A program made the translations under genes and the position numbers. This document shows positions 1 to 7,199 of a stretch of DNA of 8,437 bases, piece by piece; positions within the stretch are counted from its first letter, which is position 1, and each line of letters starts with the position of its first letter. Origin of the DNA: Lachnospiraceae bacterium (GTDB lineage: Bacteria > Bacillota > Clostridia > Lachnospirales > Lachnospiraceae); assembly GCA_017391545.1 (NCBI GenBank), contig JAFOYD010000172.1, forward strand, positions 1 to 8,437, given 5' to 3'. The notes beneath the pieces were generated by a model, which was given only the letters and a program-made list of their open reading frames with translations, ran no database searches and was not told the origin of the DNA.

Positions 1-1439
1 TGTTAAAGAACAGCAGACAGGAGGAAAAGATCGTCAAACGCTGCAAAAATAATAATGTGGCTATACAGTTACAGCGTGAGTATACATTTCCACAGTCGGG
101 AGATACGGTTTTGCAGGATGCACCTGTTATCATAGGCATGGGCCCTGCCGGGTTATTCTGCGGATATATGCTTGCCAAATATGGATATTGCCCCATTCTG
201 CTGGAAAGAGGCTGTGATGTCGATACAAGGACTAAGGATGTGGAAGAATACTGGAATGGCGGAAAACTGAATCCGGAGTCGAATGTGCAGTTTGGAGAAG
301 GCGGGGCAGGTACTTTTTCGGATGGGAAACTCAATACACTGGTAAAGGATAAGAATGGCAGAAATAAAGAGGTTCTGCGAATCTTTGTGGAGTTTGGGGC
401 ACCGGAGCAGATTCTATATGAAAGCAAGCCTCATATTGGTACCGATGTGCTTAAAAGTGTTGTCGCAAATATGCGCAACTATATCATAGAACATGGTGGG
501 GAAGTTCGGTTTGGCTCAAAGGTGACAGGGGTTGAGACACAGGACGGACATTTAAGTGCAGTGATCATAAATGACAGGGATGTCATAAAAACAACACAGG
601 CAGTACTTGCTATCGGACATAGTGCCAGAGATACATTTGCATATCTGAATCAGATTAATGTATCCATGGAGGCAAAGGCATTTGCAGTCGGAATGCGTGT
701 GGAGCATCCACAGCATCTGATCAATGCGTGCATGTATGGCAGTGCGTATGGCAACCGACTGCCGGCAGCATCATACAAGCTGACTGCACAAACCAGTACC
801 GGAAGAGGGGTTTATTCATTCTGCATGTGCCCGGGCGGATATGTGGTAAATGCTTCCAGTGAGGCAGGAAGGATTGCAGTCAATGGCATGAGCTATTCTG
901 ACAGGGCAAGCCACAATGCAAACAGCGCAATTATCGTACAGGTAACGCCACAGGACTATGGCTGCGACGGGGCACTTGCCGGCATTGAATTTCAGAGAAA
1001 GCTTGAGGAGAAAGCATACGAGCTTGGAAATGGGAAAATCCCTGTACAGTATTATGGGGATTATGTGAATGATGTTGCGTCTTTGGCAAGTAATAATGAC
1101 AATAACAATAAGCCATGTATTAAGGGCGAGTATACGTTTACAAATCTAAGAGGACTGCTGCTGGAGGCATGTGAAAAAGCATTTATGGAAGGAATGGAGC
1201 AGTTTGATAAAACGATTCATGGATTTGCAACAGATGATGCAATCCTGTCCGGAATCGAGAGCCGGACATCATCACCTGTCAGAATTCATAGAGATGAGGA
1301 ACTGCAAAGTCCCACTATAAGAGGATTGTACCCTTGTGGAGAAGGTGCAGGTTACGCGGGAGGGATTACCTCTGCTGCGATGGACGGCATACTGATCGCG
1401 GAAAAGATCGCAATGCAGTTTTGCCCGTTAACTGACTAG
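1..1439 (+). CDS. COG2509-type FAD-dependent dehydrogenase, 5'-truncated by the window edge
   Basis: Flavoprotein of the NAD(P)/FAD-dependent oxidoreductase class. The family is widespread in Firmicutes, but its substrate is unknown to me. The frame is open from base 3 (first full codon), giving 478 visible residues. A Rossmann dinucleotide-binding motif, VIIGMGPAG, lies at about bases 126-152, followed by the acidic residue of LLERG (base 204) that would bind the ribose. The segment around bases 261-345 (NPESNVQFGEGGAGTFSDGK) is a hallmark of the family. The C-terminal FAD-contacting segment PCGEGAGYAGG lies at about 1332-1364. A GTG at base 57 could start a 460-residue ORF, but it has no well-spaced ribosome binding site (the only GAGG is about 30 bases upstream), and the codons before it (...EEKIVKRCKNNN) look like the conserved N-terminal domain. 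I therefore treat the gene as partial, with roughly 50-60 residues missing. Cytoplasmic; no signal peptide is visible in this part. Confidence 0.88.
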   Translation, partial: LKNSRQEEKIVKRCKNNNVAIQLQREYTFPQSGDTVLQDAPVIIGMGPAGLFCGYMLAKYGYCPILLERGCDVDTRTKDVEEYWNGGKLNPESNVQFGEGGAGTFSDGKLNTLVKDKNGRNKEVLRIFVEFGAPEQILYESKPHIGTDVLKSVVANMRNYIIEHGGEVRFGSKVTGVETQDGHLSAVIINDRDVIKTTQAVLAIGHSARDTFAYLNQINVSMEAKAFAVGMRVEHPQHLINACMYGSAYGNRLPAASYKLTAQTSTGRGVYSFCMCPGGYVVNASSEAGRIAVNGMSYSDRASHNANSAIIVQVTPQDYGCDGALAGIEFQRKLEEKAYELGNGKIPVQYYGDYVNDVASLASNNDNNNKPCIKGEYTFTNLRGLLLEACEKAFMEGMEQFDKTIHGFATDDAILSGIESRTSSPVRIHRDEELQSPTIRGLYPCGEGAGYAGGITSAAMDGILIAEKIAMQFCPLTD

Positions 1440-1465
1440 ACTTTTTAACAAAATAGCTTTAAAAT
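1437..1465 (+). promoter_or_regulatory. Possible sigma-A promoter for proB
   Basis: TAGACT (1437-1442, 4 of 6 matches to TTGACA) is followed by a 17-base spacer and TAAAAT (1460-1465, 5 of 6 matches to TATAAT) in an AT-rich gap. Transcription would start near 1472, leaving a leader of under 30 bases. That leaves no room for a T-box or riboswitch, although some Firmicutes control proline genes that way. The -35 box overlaps the TAG stop of the upstream gene. This is a pattern match only. Confidence 0.35.
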
Positions 1466-1499
1466 AATATCAGATAGATTTTACGGAGGAAAAAAGACG

Positions 1500-2354
1500 A
1501 TGGAAGAGTTACGCGCCAAATTAAAGGATAAAAAAAGAATTGTTGTAAAGATCGGTTCATCCTCCTTACAACATGCAGAGACAGGAGATCTGGACTACAC
1601 GAAGATGGATATCCTGGTAAGGGAACTTTGTAATATCAGAAATCAGGGAAAGGACGTTATACTGGTGACGTCTGGTGCGATCGGCTGCGGGCGAAAGGCG
1701 CTTCATATCAAGCCGCCCCTCACAATTGCACAGAAGCAGGCTTGTGCAGCAATCGGACAGGCAAGGCTGATGACGACCTATCAGAGAATCTTTTCTGAAT
1801 ACAGCCATCAGGCAGCACAGATCTTGATGACGAGAAATACCATCGTAGCTGATCTCAACAGAAGAAATGCACAGAATACATTTAATGAATTACTTTCCAT
1901 GGAGGTCATACCAATCGTAAATGAAAATGATACGATTTCGACCTTTGAGGTGGAGGATGTCATTGGTGATAATGATACACTATCTGCCATCGTTACAGCG
2001 CTTACAGGGGCAGATTTATTGATTCTGCTGTCAGATATCGATGGTTTATATACGGATGATCCAAGGAAAAATCCGGATGCAAAATTTGTTGAGAGAGTGG
2101 ACAGCCTTACCGATGAACTGATCAGTATGGGAAAGGGTTCCACAGGGAGCAGCGTTGGCACAGGTGGTATGGAGACAAAGTTGACAGCAGCTAAAATTGC
2201 TACCTATTCAGGTGCAGATATGGTCATTGCAAACGGCAGGGATGTGCGTGTGATTCATCGTATCATGGAAGGCAGAAATTACGGAACGATATTTAAGGCA
2301 AACAAAAATGAAGCGTTTGATTTTGCAGAGTTTGTAGAGAACCTGCACAAGTAA
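1500..2354 (+). CDS. proB: Glutamate 5-kinase, short form without PUA domain
   Basis: Phosphorylates L-glutamate with ATP to gamma-glutamyl phosphate, the committed step of proline synthesis; the product is handed to ProA (encoded at 5103). The 284 residues cover one amino-acid-kinase domain: VVKIGSSSL (15-23, phosphate-binding Lys17), LVTSGAIGCG (55-64), QKQACAAIGQARLM (78-91), VNENDT (140-145), GDNDTLSA (156-163, the glutamate-site Asp-Asn-Asp), LLSDIDGLYTDDP (176-188), and GTGGMETKL (220-228, Lys227 matching the catalytic lysine of the family). It ends at YGTIF plus a short tail, so the C-terminal PUA domain of the E. coli-type 367-residue enzyme is absent. ATG 1500 has GGAGGA at 1485-1490, nine bases upstream. 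The stop TAA shares its last base with the next ATG. Family members are usually inhibited by proline; I cannot judge that here. Confidence 0.97.
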   Translation: MEELRAKLKDKKRIVVKIGSSSLQHAETGDLDYTKMDILVRELCNIRNQGKDVILVTSGAIGCGRKALHIKPPLTIAQKQACAAIGQARLMTTYQRIFSEYSHQAAQILMTRNTIVADLNRRNAQNTFNELLSMEVIPIVNENDTISTFEVEDVIGDNDTLSAIVTALTGADLLILLSDIDGLYTDDPRKNPDAKFVERVDSLTDELISMGKGSTGSSVGTGGMETKLTAAKIATYSGADMVIANGRDVRVIHRIMEGRNYGTIFKANKNEAFDFAEFVENLHK

Positions 2355-3283
2355 TGGAAATCATTTCGATGAACAGAACGATTATTTATCATATAGATGA
2401 AGCTTCACAAGGGATAAAAATCAGTGCGTTTTTGTGTCAAAAAAGATTTTCCTCCAAAAACCTGATTGACTTAAAAAAGGATGAGAAAAGTATTCTATTA
2501 AATGGATGTCCGGTGCTTCAGAATAAGCTGTTGACAGTCGGAGATATCCTTGAAGTACAGATTAGGGAGGATACTTGGTCGCCCAATATCGTGCCTGTAG
2601 CGATGCCGCTTGATATTGTGTATGAGGATGAAGATATCGTTGTGGTGAACAAGCCATCAGGCATGCCAATTCATCCATCCATGGACAATTATGACAATTC
2701 TATGGCTAATGCGCTCATGTGGTACTATAAGGAACAGAAAAAGCCATTTGTATTTCGCTGTATTAATCGCCTTGACAGGGATACCTCAGGGCTTACCATT
2801 GTGGCAAAGCATAAAGTAAGCGCAGGAATTCTGGGAACAATGGTGGCAGGAAAGGCATGTGGCGCCGATGCGGGTGGAATTGAGCGGGAATATCTTGCAA
2901 TTGTGCGGGGAAAAGTAGAACCACAGGAAAATGTCATTGATGCGCCGATTGCAAGAAAAGAAGATTCCGTGCTGGAGCGAATCGTTGACTATGAAAAAGG
3001 TGAGCGGGCGGTGACACATTATAAGGTCATAAAAGAAGAGAATGGACACAGTCTGGTGTCCCTGAAGCTCGAGACGGGGCGAACACATCAGATCCGCGTG
3101 CATATGAAGCATATAGGATATCCGTTAATCGGAGATTTTCTATATAATCCTGATACGGAATATATAGAAAGACAGGCGCTTCATTCATATCGGTTGACCT
3201 TTTGGCATCCAATTACGGATGAACGTATGGAACTTACGGCACCATTGCCGGCTGATATGAGCAGGATTATATCAATCACATAA
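2354..3283 (+). CDS. RluA-family RNA pseudouridine synthase with S4-like N-terminus
   Basis: Converts specific uridines in structured RNA (rRNA or tRNA) to pseudouridine. Residues about 20-70 form an S4-like RNA-binding region (ILLNG at 47-51, VGDILEV at 62-68). The catalytic domain follows: VVVNKPSGMPIHPS (96-109), NRLDRDTSGL (138-147, catalytic Asp141), REYLAIVRG (178-186), ETGRTHQIRVHMKHIGYPLIGD (within 240-261) and ALHSYRLTFWHP (275-286). Between the catalytic motif and REYLAIV there is a stretch near 166-175 rich in Gly and Ala that is about seven residues longer than in RluD. The target cannot be read from sequence, so I give no RluA/B/D symbol. The first ATG (2354) overlaps the proB stop as TAATG but has only a weak purine stretch upstream; the ATG at 2369 (MNRTIIYHID) fits the usual family N-terminus equally well. 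Coupling to proB translation is likely with either start. Confidence 0.93.
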   Translation: MEIISMNRTIIYHIDEASQGIKISAFLCQKRFSSKNLIDLKKDEKSILLNGCPVLQNKLLTVGDILEVQIREDTWSPNIVPVAMPLDIVYEDEDIVVVNKPSGMPIHPSMDNYDNSMANALMWYYKEQKKPFVFRCINRLDRDTSGLTIVAKHKVSAGILGTMVAGKACGADAGGIEREYLAIVRGKVEPQENVIDAPIARKEDSVLERIVDYEKGERAVTHYKVIKEENGHSLVSLKLETGRTHQIRVHMKHIGYPLIGDFLYNPDTEYIERQALHSYRLTFWHPITDERMELTAPLPADMSRIISIT

Positions 3284-3330
3284 TAATTAACGATAAGGGT
3301 ATTGAACCATTACGAAGGGAGAATTAATAA

Positions 3331-4152
3331 ATGTATATAGGAAATCATCTGTCCTCATCGAAGGGCTTTGAAAATATGGGAAAAGAGGCTTTGAAGTTAA
3401 ATGCAAATACCTTTGCATTTTTTACAAGAAATCCAAGGGGAGGCGCGGCAAAAGAAATCGATCCGGAGGATGCATTGAAGCTTCGAAAGCTGATGAAAGA
3501 ACATAACTTTGGCACGCTTGTGGCACATGCACCATATACCATGAATGTATGTGCAGAAAAGGAGAATGTCAGAAGCTTTTCGCGTACCGTGCTGGCAGAA
3601 GACTTGGAACGTATGGAATATCTGCCTGGGAACTACTATAATTTTCACCCCGGCTCTCATGTAGGACAGGGGGTAGATGTGGCAATCCCCATGATTGCAG
3701 ATGCGATTAACTGTGCACTCAAGCCCGAACATCATACGACCGTCTTGCTGGAAACAATGGCGGGAAAAGGTTCTGAGGTCGGAAGAAGCTTTGAGGAGCT
3801 TAGAGCGATCATTGACCTCGTCGAACTTAAGGATAAGGTGGGTGTGTGCTTTGATACCTGTCATGTGTGGGACGGCGGTTATGATATCGTTGGAAACCTT
3901 GATGGTGTCCTTAAGGAATTTGATGAGGTTATTGGAATCGACAGACTGAAGGCAGTTCATTTTAATGATAGCATGAATGTACTTGGCGCACATAAAGACC
4001 GCCATCAGAAAATCGGCGAGGGTGAAATCGGATTAGAGGCGATGAAGGCAGTTACCAAGCATCCTCTTTTAGCAGACAAACCATTTATCCTGGAAACCCC
4101 AAACGATGATGAAGGATATGCAAGAGAAATCGCGATGATCAGGGGATGGTAG
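3331..4152 (+). CDS. nfo: Endonuclease IV (deoxyribonuclease IV, AP endonuclease)
   Basis: Cleaves DNA 5' of abasic sites during base excision repair, using a trinuclear zinc centre in a TIM barrel. All nine zinc ligands of the E. coli enzyme have counterparts: His66 (AHAPY), His106 (NFHPGSH), Glu141 (LLE), Asp175 and His178 (CFDTCH), His210 (AVHFND), Asp223 and His225 (HKDRH), and Glu255 (ILETP). At 273 residues the length is close to the usual 270-300. The N-terminus IGNHLSSSKG is the normal family start (IGAHxSxxxG type). ATG 3331 is preceded by AAGGGAG at 3315-3321, well spaced. It sits 47 bases after the pseudouridine synthase and 30 bases before the DUF896 gene, with no terminator on either side, so it is probably part of the same transcript. 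Nothing is missing; expected to be active. Confidence 0.97.
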   Translation: MYIGNHLSSSKGFENMGKEALKLNANTFAFFTRNPRGGAAKEIDPEDALKLRKLMKEHNFGTLVAHAPYTMNVCAEKENVRSFSRTVLAEDLERMEYLPGNYYNFHPGSHVGQGVDVAIPMIADAINCALKPEHHTTVLLETMAGKGSEVGRSFEELRAIIDLVELKDKVGVCFDTCHVWDGGYDIVGNLDGVLKEFDEVIGIDRLKAVHFNDSMNVLGAHKDRHQKIGEGEIGLEAMKAVTKHPLLADKPFILETPNDDEGYAREIAMIRGW

Positions 4153-4172
4153 GAGCGAAATTAAAACCATTT

Positions 4173-4177
4173 GGAGG
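4173..4177 (+). promoter_or_regulatory. Ribosome binding site that fixes the DUF896 start
   Basis: GGAGG at 4173-4177 lies five bases before ATG 4183. A TTG at 4171 in the same frame would give four more residues, but it overlaps this Shine-Dalgarno sequence and has none of its own, so ATG 4183 is the start. Confidence 0.8.
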
Positions 4178-4182
4178 TTCAT

Positions 4183-4407
4183 ATGAATTTAGAGGAAAAA
4201 ATCAAACGAATCAATGAGTTGTATCATAAATCGCAGGCAGAAGGACTGACCGAGGATGAGAAGGCTGAGCAGGCAAAGCTTCGGGCTGAGTATGTTGCAA
4301 ATGTCAGAGCTAATCTGAAAGGACAGCTTGACAATATGTCGATAAAGGAAGCGGACGGCAGCATCACAAATCTTGGTGAAAAGTACGGAAACAAGCATAC
4401 TCATTAA
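4183..4407 (+). CDS. DUF896 / YnzC-like small protein
   Basis: A 74-residue cytoplasmic protein of the DUF896 (UPF0291) family, related to B. subtilis YnzC. The family has a helical-hairpin fold and its molecular role is not settled. The recognisable core is IKRINELYHKSQAEGLTEDE (residues 7-26), followed by KAEQAKLRAEYV and a C-terminal part with ITNLGEKYG. The charged, Leu/Ala-rich helices predict two antiparallel helices and then a flexible tail. Its length matches the family (about 70-80 residues). It lies 30 bases after nfo and 46 before the folate enzyme gene, so it is probably co-transcribed. Context gives no clear functional hint. Confidence 0.9.
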   Translation: MNLEEKIKRINELYHKSQAEGLTEDEKAEQAKLRAEYVANVRANLKGQLDNMSIKEADGSITNLGEKYGNKHTH

Positions 4408-4412
4408 TAAAA

Positions 4413-4445
4413 AACAGGAAGGAAAATGCAGGTGATATACCTGTT
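4413..4445 (+). promoter_or_regulatory. Leader with two competing hairpins before the cyclo-ligase gene
   Basis: The same 3' arm can pair in two ways. CAGGT (4429-4433) pairs with ACCTG (4439-4443) around a five-base loop. Alternatively AACAGG (4413-4418) pairs with CCTGTT (4440-4445) over a 21-base loop. The second pairing would bury part of the only strong Shine-Dalgarno sequence here (AGGAAGG, 4416-4422); the first leaves it free. The stems are short (5 and 6 bp), so any control role is inference. There is no U-tract, so it is not an intrinsic terminator. Confidence 0.35.
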
Positions 4446-4470
4446 GTCAAATCATGGAATCAAAAGCTGA
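4426..4470 (+). CDS. Possible 14-codon upstream ORF overlapping the cyclo-ligase start
   Basis: ATG 4426 lies just downstream of AGGAAGG (4416-4422) and reads MQVIYLLSNHGIKS before TGA at 4468-4470. It overlaps the first codons of the cyclo-ligase gene (ATG 4454) in another frame. It is the ATG best placed for the Shine-Dalgarno sequence in this leader, so ribosomes probably load here. Whether the peptide matters, or only delivers ribosomes to the downstream start by re-initiation, cannot be told. It could be fortuitous: the peptide shows no stacked codons for one amino acid, as a classical attenuator leader would. Confidence 0.3.
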   Translation: MQVIYLLSNHGIKS

Positions 4471-5035
4471 AATAAGGAAAAGAATACTTGAGGCTCGAAA
4501 GCAGTTGACAGAGGAAGAGGTCCTGGCAAAAAGTGAGGCAATTCTTCAAAAGGTGATCAAGACTCCGGAATATGAGGAAGCTGACAACATTTTATTATAT
4601 GCGGATTGTAATCATGAGGTCATGACAAGAGGAATTTTTGAGGATGCGATTCTTCACAAAAAGCGGGTGTATTTCCCAAAATCAGACAGACTGACTAATA
4701 CAATGGAGTTTTATCAGGTGGTATCGGTAAAACAGCTTGAAAAGGGATTTATGGGAATTTTGGAGCCGAGAGAGGATATTCATTCGAGGTACCGTTTTCA
4801 TACCAGAGAGGATACACTCATCATTGTGCCGGGAGTTGCGTTTGACACTTCGGGTTATCGTATCGGCTATGGGAAAGGCTTTTATGACAGGTATCTGGTA
4901 AATAAGCGCCAGATTTCAACAATGGCTTTGGCATATGCATGTCAGATCGTAGACGAGATACCAAAGGATGCATATGATATCAAGATGGATAAAATCGTGA
5001 CAGAAGAAATCATCTATTCGTTTTTGAGAATATAG
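4454..5035 (+). CDS. 5-formyltetrahydrofolate cyclo-ligase
   Basis: Converts 5-formyl-THF (folinic acid) to 5,10-methenyl-THF with ATP, returning a storage or inhibitory folate to the one-carbon pool; cytoplasmic. The 193 residues match the family length. The N-terminal helix KAEIRKRILEARKQL (4-18) is typical. The signature PGVAFD (126-131) followed by GYRIGYGKGFYDRYL (134-148) contains the phosphate-binding loop and ATP-site residues. Family symbols differ (ygfA/fau in E. coli, yqgN in B. subtilis), so none is assigned. ATG 4454 is the only start in this frame: an in-frame TGA lies at 4433-4435 and no start codon follows it. It has no Shine-Dalgarno sequence at normal spacing; the nearest, AGGAAGG, ends 31 bases upstream. 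Translation may depend on the small upstream ORF or on a hairpin that shortens the distance. The gene is 67 bases before proA. Confidence 0.95.
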   Translation: MESKAEIRKRILEARKQLTEEEVLAKSEAILQKVIKTPEYEEADNILLYADCNHEVMTRGIFEDAILHKKRVYFPKSDRLTNTMEFYQVVSVKQLEKGFMGILEPREDIHSRYRFHTREDTLIIVPGVAFDTSGYRIGYGKGFYDRYLVNKRQISTMALAYACQIVDEIPKDAYDIKMDKIVTEEIIYSFLRI

Positions 5036-5102
5036 AGAACGGAACAGCATCAACAGATCGTTATTACAGATGTCGGAATACAGGCGGCGAAAGGAGTAAA
5101 AC

Positions 5103-6395
5103 ATGACAATTAAGGAAAAAGCAGCAGCGATGAAGCTTGACAGCACACTTATGGCTTCAAAATCAGCAGAAATAAGAAACAATGCACTTGCAACTATTGC
5201 AAAGGCATTACTTGCAAAGCAGGATGAGATTTTCAAGGCAAATGAGCAGGATCTGGCAGAGGCAAAAGAAAATAATGTTCCGGAGGCAGTTGTCAAGAGA
5301 CTGAAATTCAGCCCGCAGAAGCTTGCAGATGTGACAAAGGGCATTGAAAACCTGATCGCTCTACCCGATAAGGTATATGAGACACAGTTCGTCCGTGAGC
5401 TTGACAAAGGACTGACACTTGTGAGAGAAACGTGCCCAATCGGTGTCATTGGTGTCATCTTTGAGGCAAGACCGGATGCACTTGTTCAGATTGCTTCCCT
5501 TTGCATCAAAAGCGGTAACTGTGCAATCTTAAAGGGTGGCAGTGAGACAAAGCATACCAACAAAGTGCTTTTTTCACTGATTTATCAGGCTGCTATAGAA
5601 AGCGGACTGCCCCAGAACTGTCTGTTTCAGGCAGAACAAAGAGATGAAATATCAGAGCTCCTTTCCTGCCACGAGTCAGTAGACCTCCTCATACCGAGAG
5701 GCTCCAATGCGTTTGTGCAGTATATCATGGATAATACAAAGATTCCTGTGATGGGGCATGCGGATGGTATCTGCCATATCTACGTTGACAAGGATTTTGA
5801 TATCGAGAAGGCAATCCCGGTGATTATCGATGCCAAGACGCAGTACACAGCAGCATGTAACTCTGTGGAGACACTGCTGGTACACAAGGATGCTGTGGAT
5901 GCGCTGATGCCACGGCTCAATGAAGCATTTAAAGCACACCAGATTGAGCTTCGCGCGACAGTTGACATCGCAGACAAATATGATACCAGACCGGCAACGG
6001 AGGAGGATTTTGCTACAGAGTATCTTGACCTTATTATTTCTGCAAAAACGGTCAATAATATTGATGAAGCGATACTGCATATCAATAAATACGGTTCTCA
6101 TCATACAGACTGTATCATCACGGAAGACACGGCGGCAGCAGAGCATTTCATGAAAATGGTAGATTCCGCAGGGGTTTATCAGAACTGTTCTACACGCTTC
6201 GCAGATGGTTTCCGCTATGGTTTTGGTGCAGAGGTTGGCATCAGTACAGGAAAGATTCATGCAAGAGGACCTGTCGGAATCGAAGGGCTGCTCACATACA
6301 AGTATAAGTTGTTTGGAAACGGACAGATTGTTGATGATTATGCCACAGGGAAAAAGGAATTTCACTTTAAGGATCTGGATCAATCAGAATATTAA
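5103..6395 (+). CDS. proA: Gamma-glutamyl phosphate reductase
   Basis: Reduces gamma-glutamyl phosphate with NADPH to glutamate 5-semialdehyde, which cyclises to the proline precursor pyrroline-5-carboxylate. It is the partner of ProB and is an aldehyde-dehydrogenase-fold enzyme. Visible motifs are GVIGVIFEARPDALVQIASL (residues 115-134), the cofactor-side GNCAILKGGSE (138-148), LIPRGSNAF (195-203), and AACNSVETLL (250-259) with catalytic Cys252. The C-terminal part contains FADGFRYGFGAEVGISTGKI and ARGPVGIEGLLTYKY. At 430 residues it is a normal length (about 415-430). ATG 5103 is preceded by AAGGAG at 5091-5096. In many bacteria it directly follows proB; here four unrelated housekeeping genes stand between them, all in the same direction. 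The frame is intact. No promoter was found in the 67-base gap upstream. Confidence 0.97.
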   Translation: MTIKEKAAAMKLDSTLMASKSAEIRNNALATIAKALLAKQDEIFKANEQDLAEAKENNVPEAVVKRLKFSPQKLADVTKGIENLIALPDKVYETQFVRELDKGLTLVRETCPIGVIGVIFEARPDALVQIASLCIKSGNCAILKGGSETKHTNKVLFSLIYQAAIESGLPQNCLFQAEQRDEISELLSCHESVDLLIPRGSNAFVQYIMDNTKIPVMGHADGICHIYVDKDFDIEKAIPVIIDAKTQYTAACNSVETLLVHKDAVDALMPRLNEAFKAHQIELRATVDIADKYDTRPATEEDFATEYLDLIISAKTVNNIDEAILHINKYGSHHTDCIITEDTAAAEHFMKMVDSAGVYQNCSTRFADGFRYGFGAEVGISTGKIHARGPVGIEGLLTYKYKLFGNGQIVDDYATGKKEFHFKDLDQSEY

Positions 6396-6420
6396 ACGAA
6401 AGCGAAATGGGGGAATACGA

Positions 6421-7176
6421 ATGAAGAATAAAATCAAGAAAATTGCGGTATTGGCAGCAGCACTGACAGTTGCAGTGGCTTGTCAGAAACCGGTAACATC
6501 TTTGGCATTTAATGTTACTCCAATCAGTGTGGTTGAGATGTATTCGACTTCAGCGACGCCGGTGTATGCGACACCTGATGTGTTCTCTCCAGTTGTTGTA
6601 TATCTTGACAGGTTTGTGAATGTGAGAGTAACAGGCATCACAGACAATGGTTTTTATCAGGTGGATTTGAATGGAACTTACTATATACCGGGACCATACA
6701 TGGTGTCGCAGATTGCACCGGAAAAAACAGAGAAGCAGAAAGCGCTTGAAAATCTGGACAAGTTTGCAGAGGCATATACGAACCAGCTTTCTCAAATGGA
6801 AAGCTATAGCAGTAAGTTCGCACTGATTGATGTGACAGGTGATGGAATACCGGAGATTTTCGATGCGGCAGGCAAAGAAATCTATACATACTACAATGAG
6901 CGACCGGTGATGATGTACTACTCTGAATATCCGGTGACCTTTTATTACTCCAAAAAGGACAATAAGCTGCTGGGAAAATACACATGGAATAAGAAAGAAA
7001 TATGGGAAGTTTACAACAAAGATGTATCACTGCTGCCATGGGGACAGTTCAAGTGCATCTCCACAGTGGCTTCACCTTATACAGGCAATGCGACCGCAAT
7101 TTCCAGAGAATATATAAATGACGCAGCTACAAGGGCGGACCTCAAAAATATCTTAAAGAAAATGTTGTCATTGTAA
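6421..7176 (+). CDS. Exported protein of unknown function with SH3-like region and calcium-type loop
   Basis: A 251-residue protein I do not recognise as a named family. It begins with a signal sequence: MKNKIKK, then a hydrophobic stretch at residues 8-20. Cleavage could be after SLA (29) by signal peptidase I. Alternatively AVAC (18-21) may be a weak lipobox, making Cys21 a lipid anchor; it lacks the usual Leu at -3. Residues about 38-98 (YSTSATPVYATPD through GTYYIPGPYMV) resemble a bacterial SH3-type repeat. After a charged helix (100-130) comes FALIDVTGDGIPEIFD, with Asp137, Thr139, Asp141, Gly142 and Glu145 arranged as in FG-GAP/EF-hand-like calcium loops. Residues 155-180 are very rich in Tyr. 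ATG 6421 follows GGGGG at 6409-6413. The frame is also open upstream from 6205, but that part overlaps proA and is not used. The gene lies 25 bases after proA and 85 before the antiporter. Confidence 0.75.
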   Translation: MKNKIKKIAVLAAALTVAVACQKPVTSLAFNVTPISVVEMYSTSATPVYATPDVFSPVVVYLDRFVNVRVTGITDNGFYQVDLNGTYYIPGPYMVSQIAPEKTEKQKALENLDKFAEAYTNQLSQMESYSSKFALIDVTGDGIPEIFDAAGKEIYTYYNERPVMMYYSEYPVTFYYSKKDNKLLGKYTWNKKEIWEVYNKDVSLLPWGQFKCISTVASPYTGNATAISREYINDAATRADLKNILKKMLSL

Positions 7177-7199
7177 TTGAGAAAGATGATCAATAGTTA

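Noticed and set aside
3397..4005. A 202-codon open frame on the minus strand opposite nfo.
   Set aside because: It lies wholly inside a gene with all nine zinc ligands on the plus strand; its protein is rich in Cys, His and Ile with no recognisable domain, as expected of a shadow frame.
6205..6420. Upstream in-frame extension of the exported protein into proA.
   Set aside because: It would overlap proA by about 190 bases and hide a clear signal sequence that begins at ATG 6421 with its own ribosome binding site.
7176..7194. Inverted repeat ATTGA / TCAAT after the exported-protein gene as a possible terminator.
   Set aside because: The stem is only five AT-rich pairs with a nine-base loop and no T-tract follows, so it is not an intrinsic terminator.
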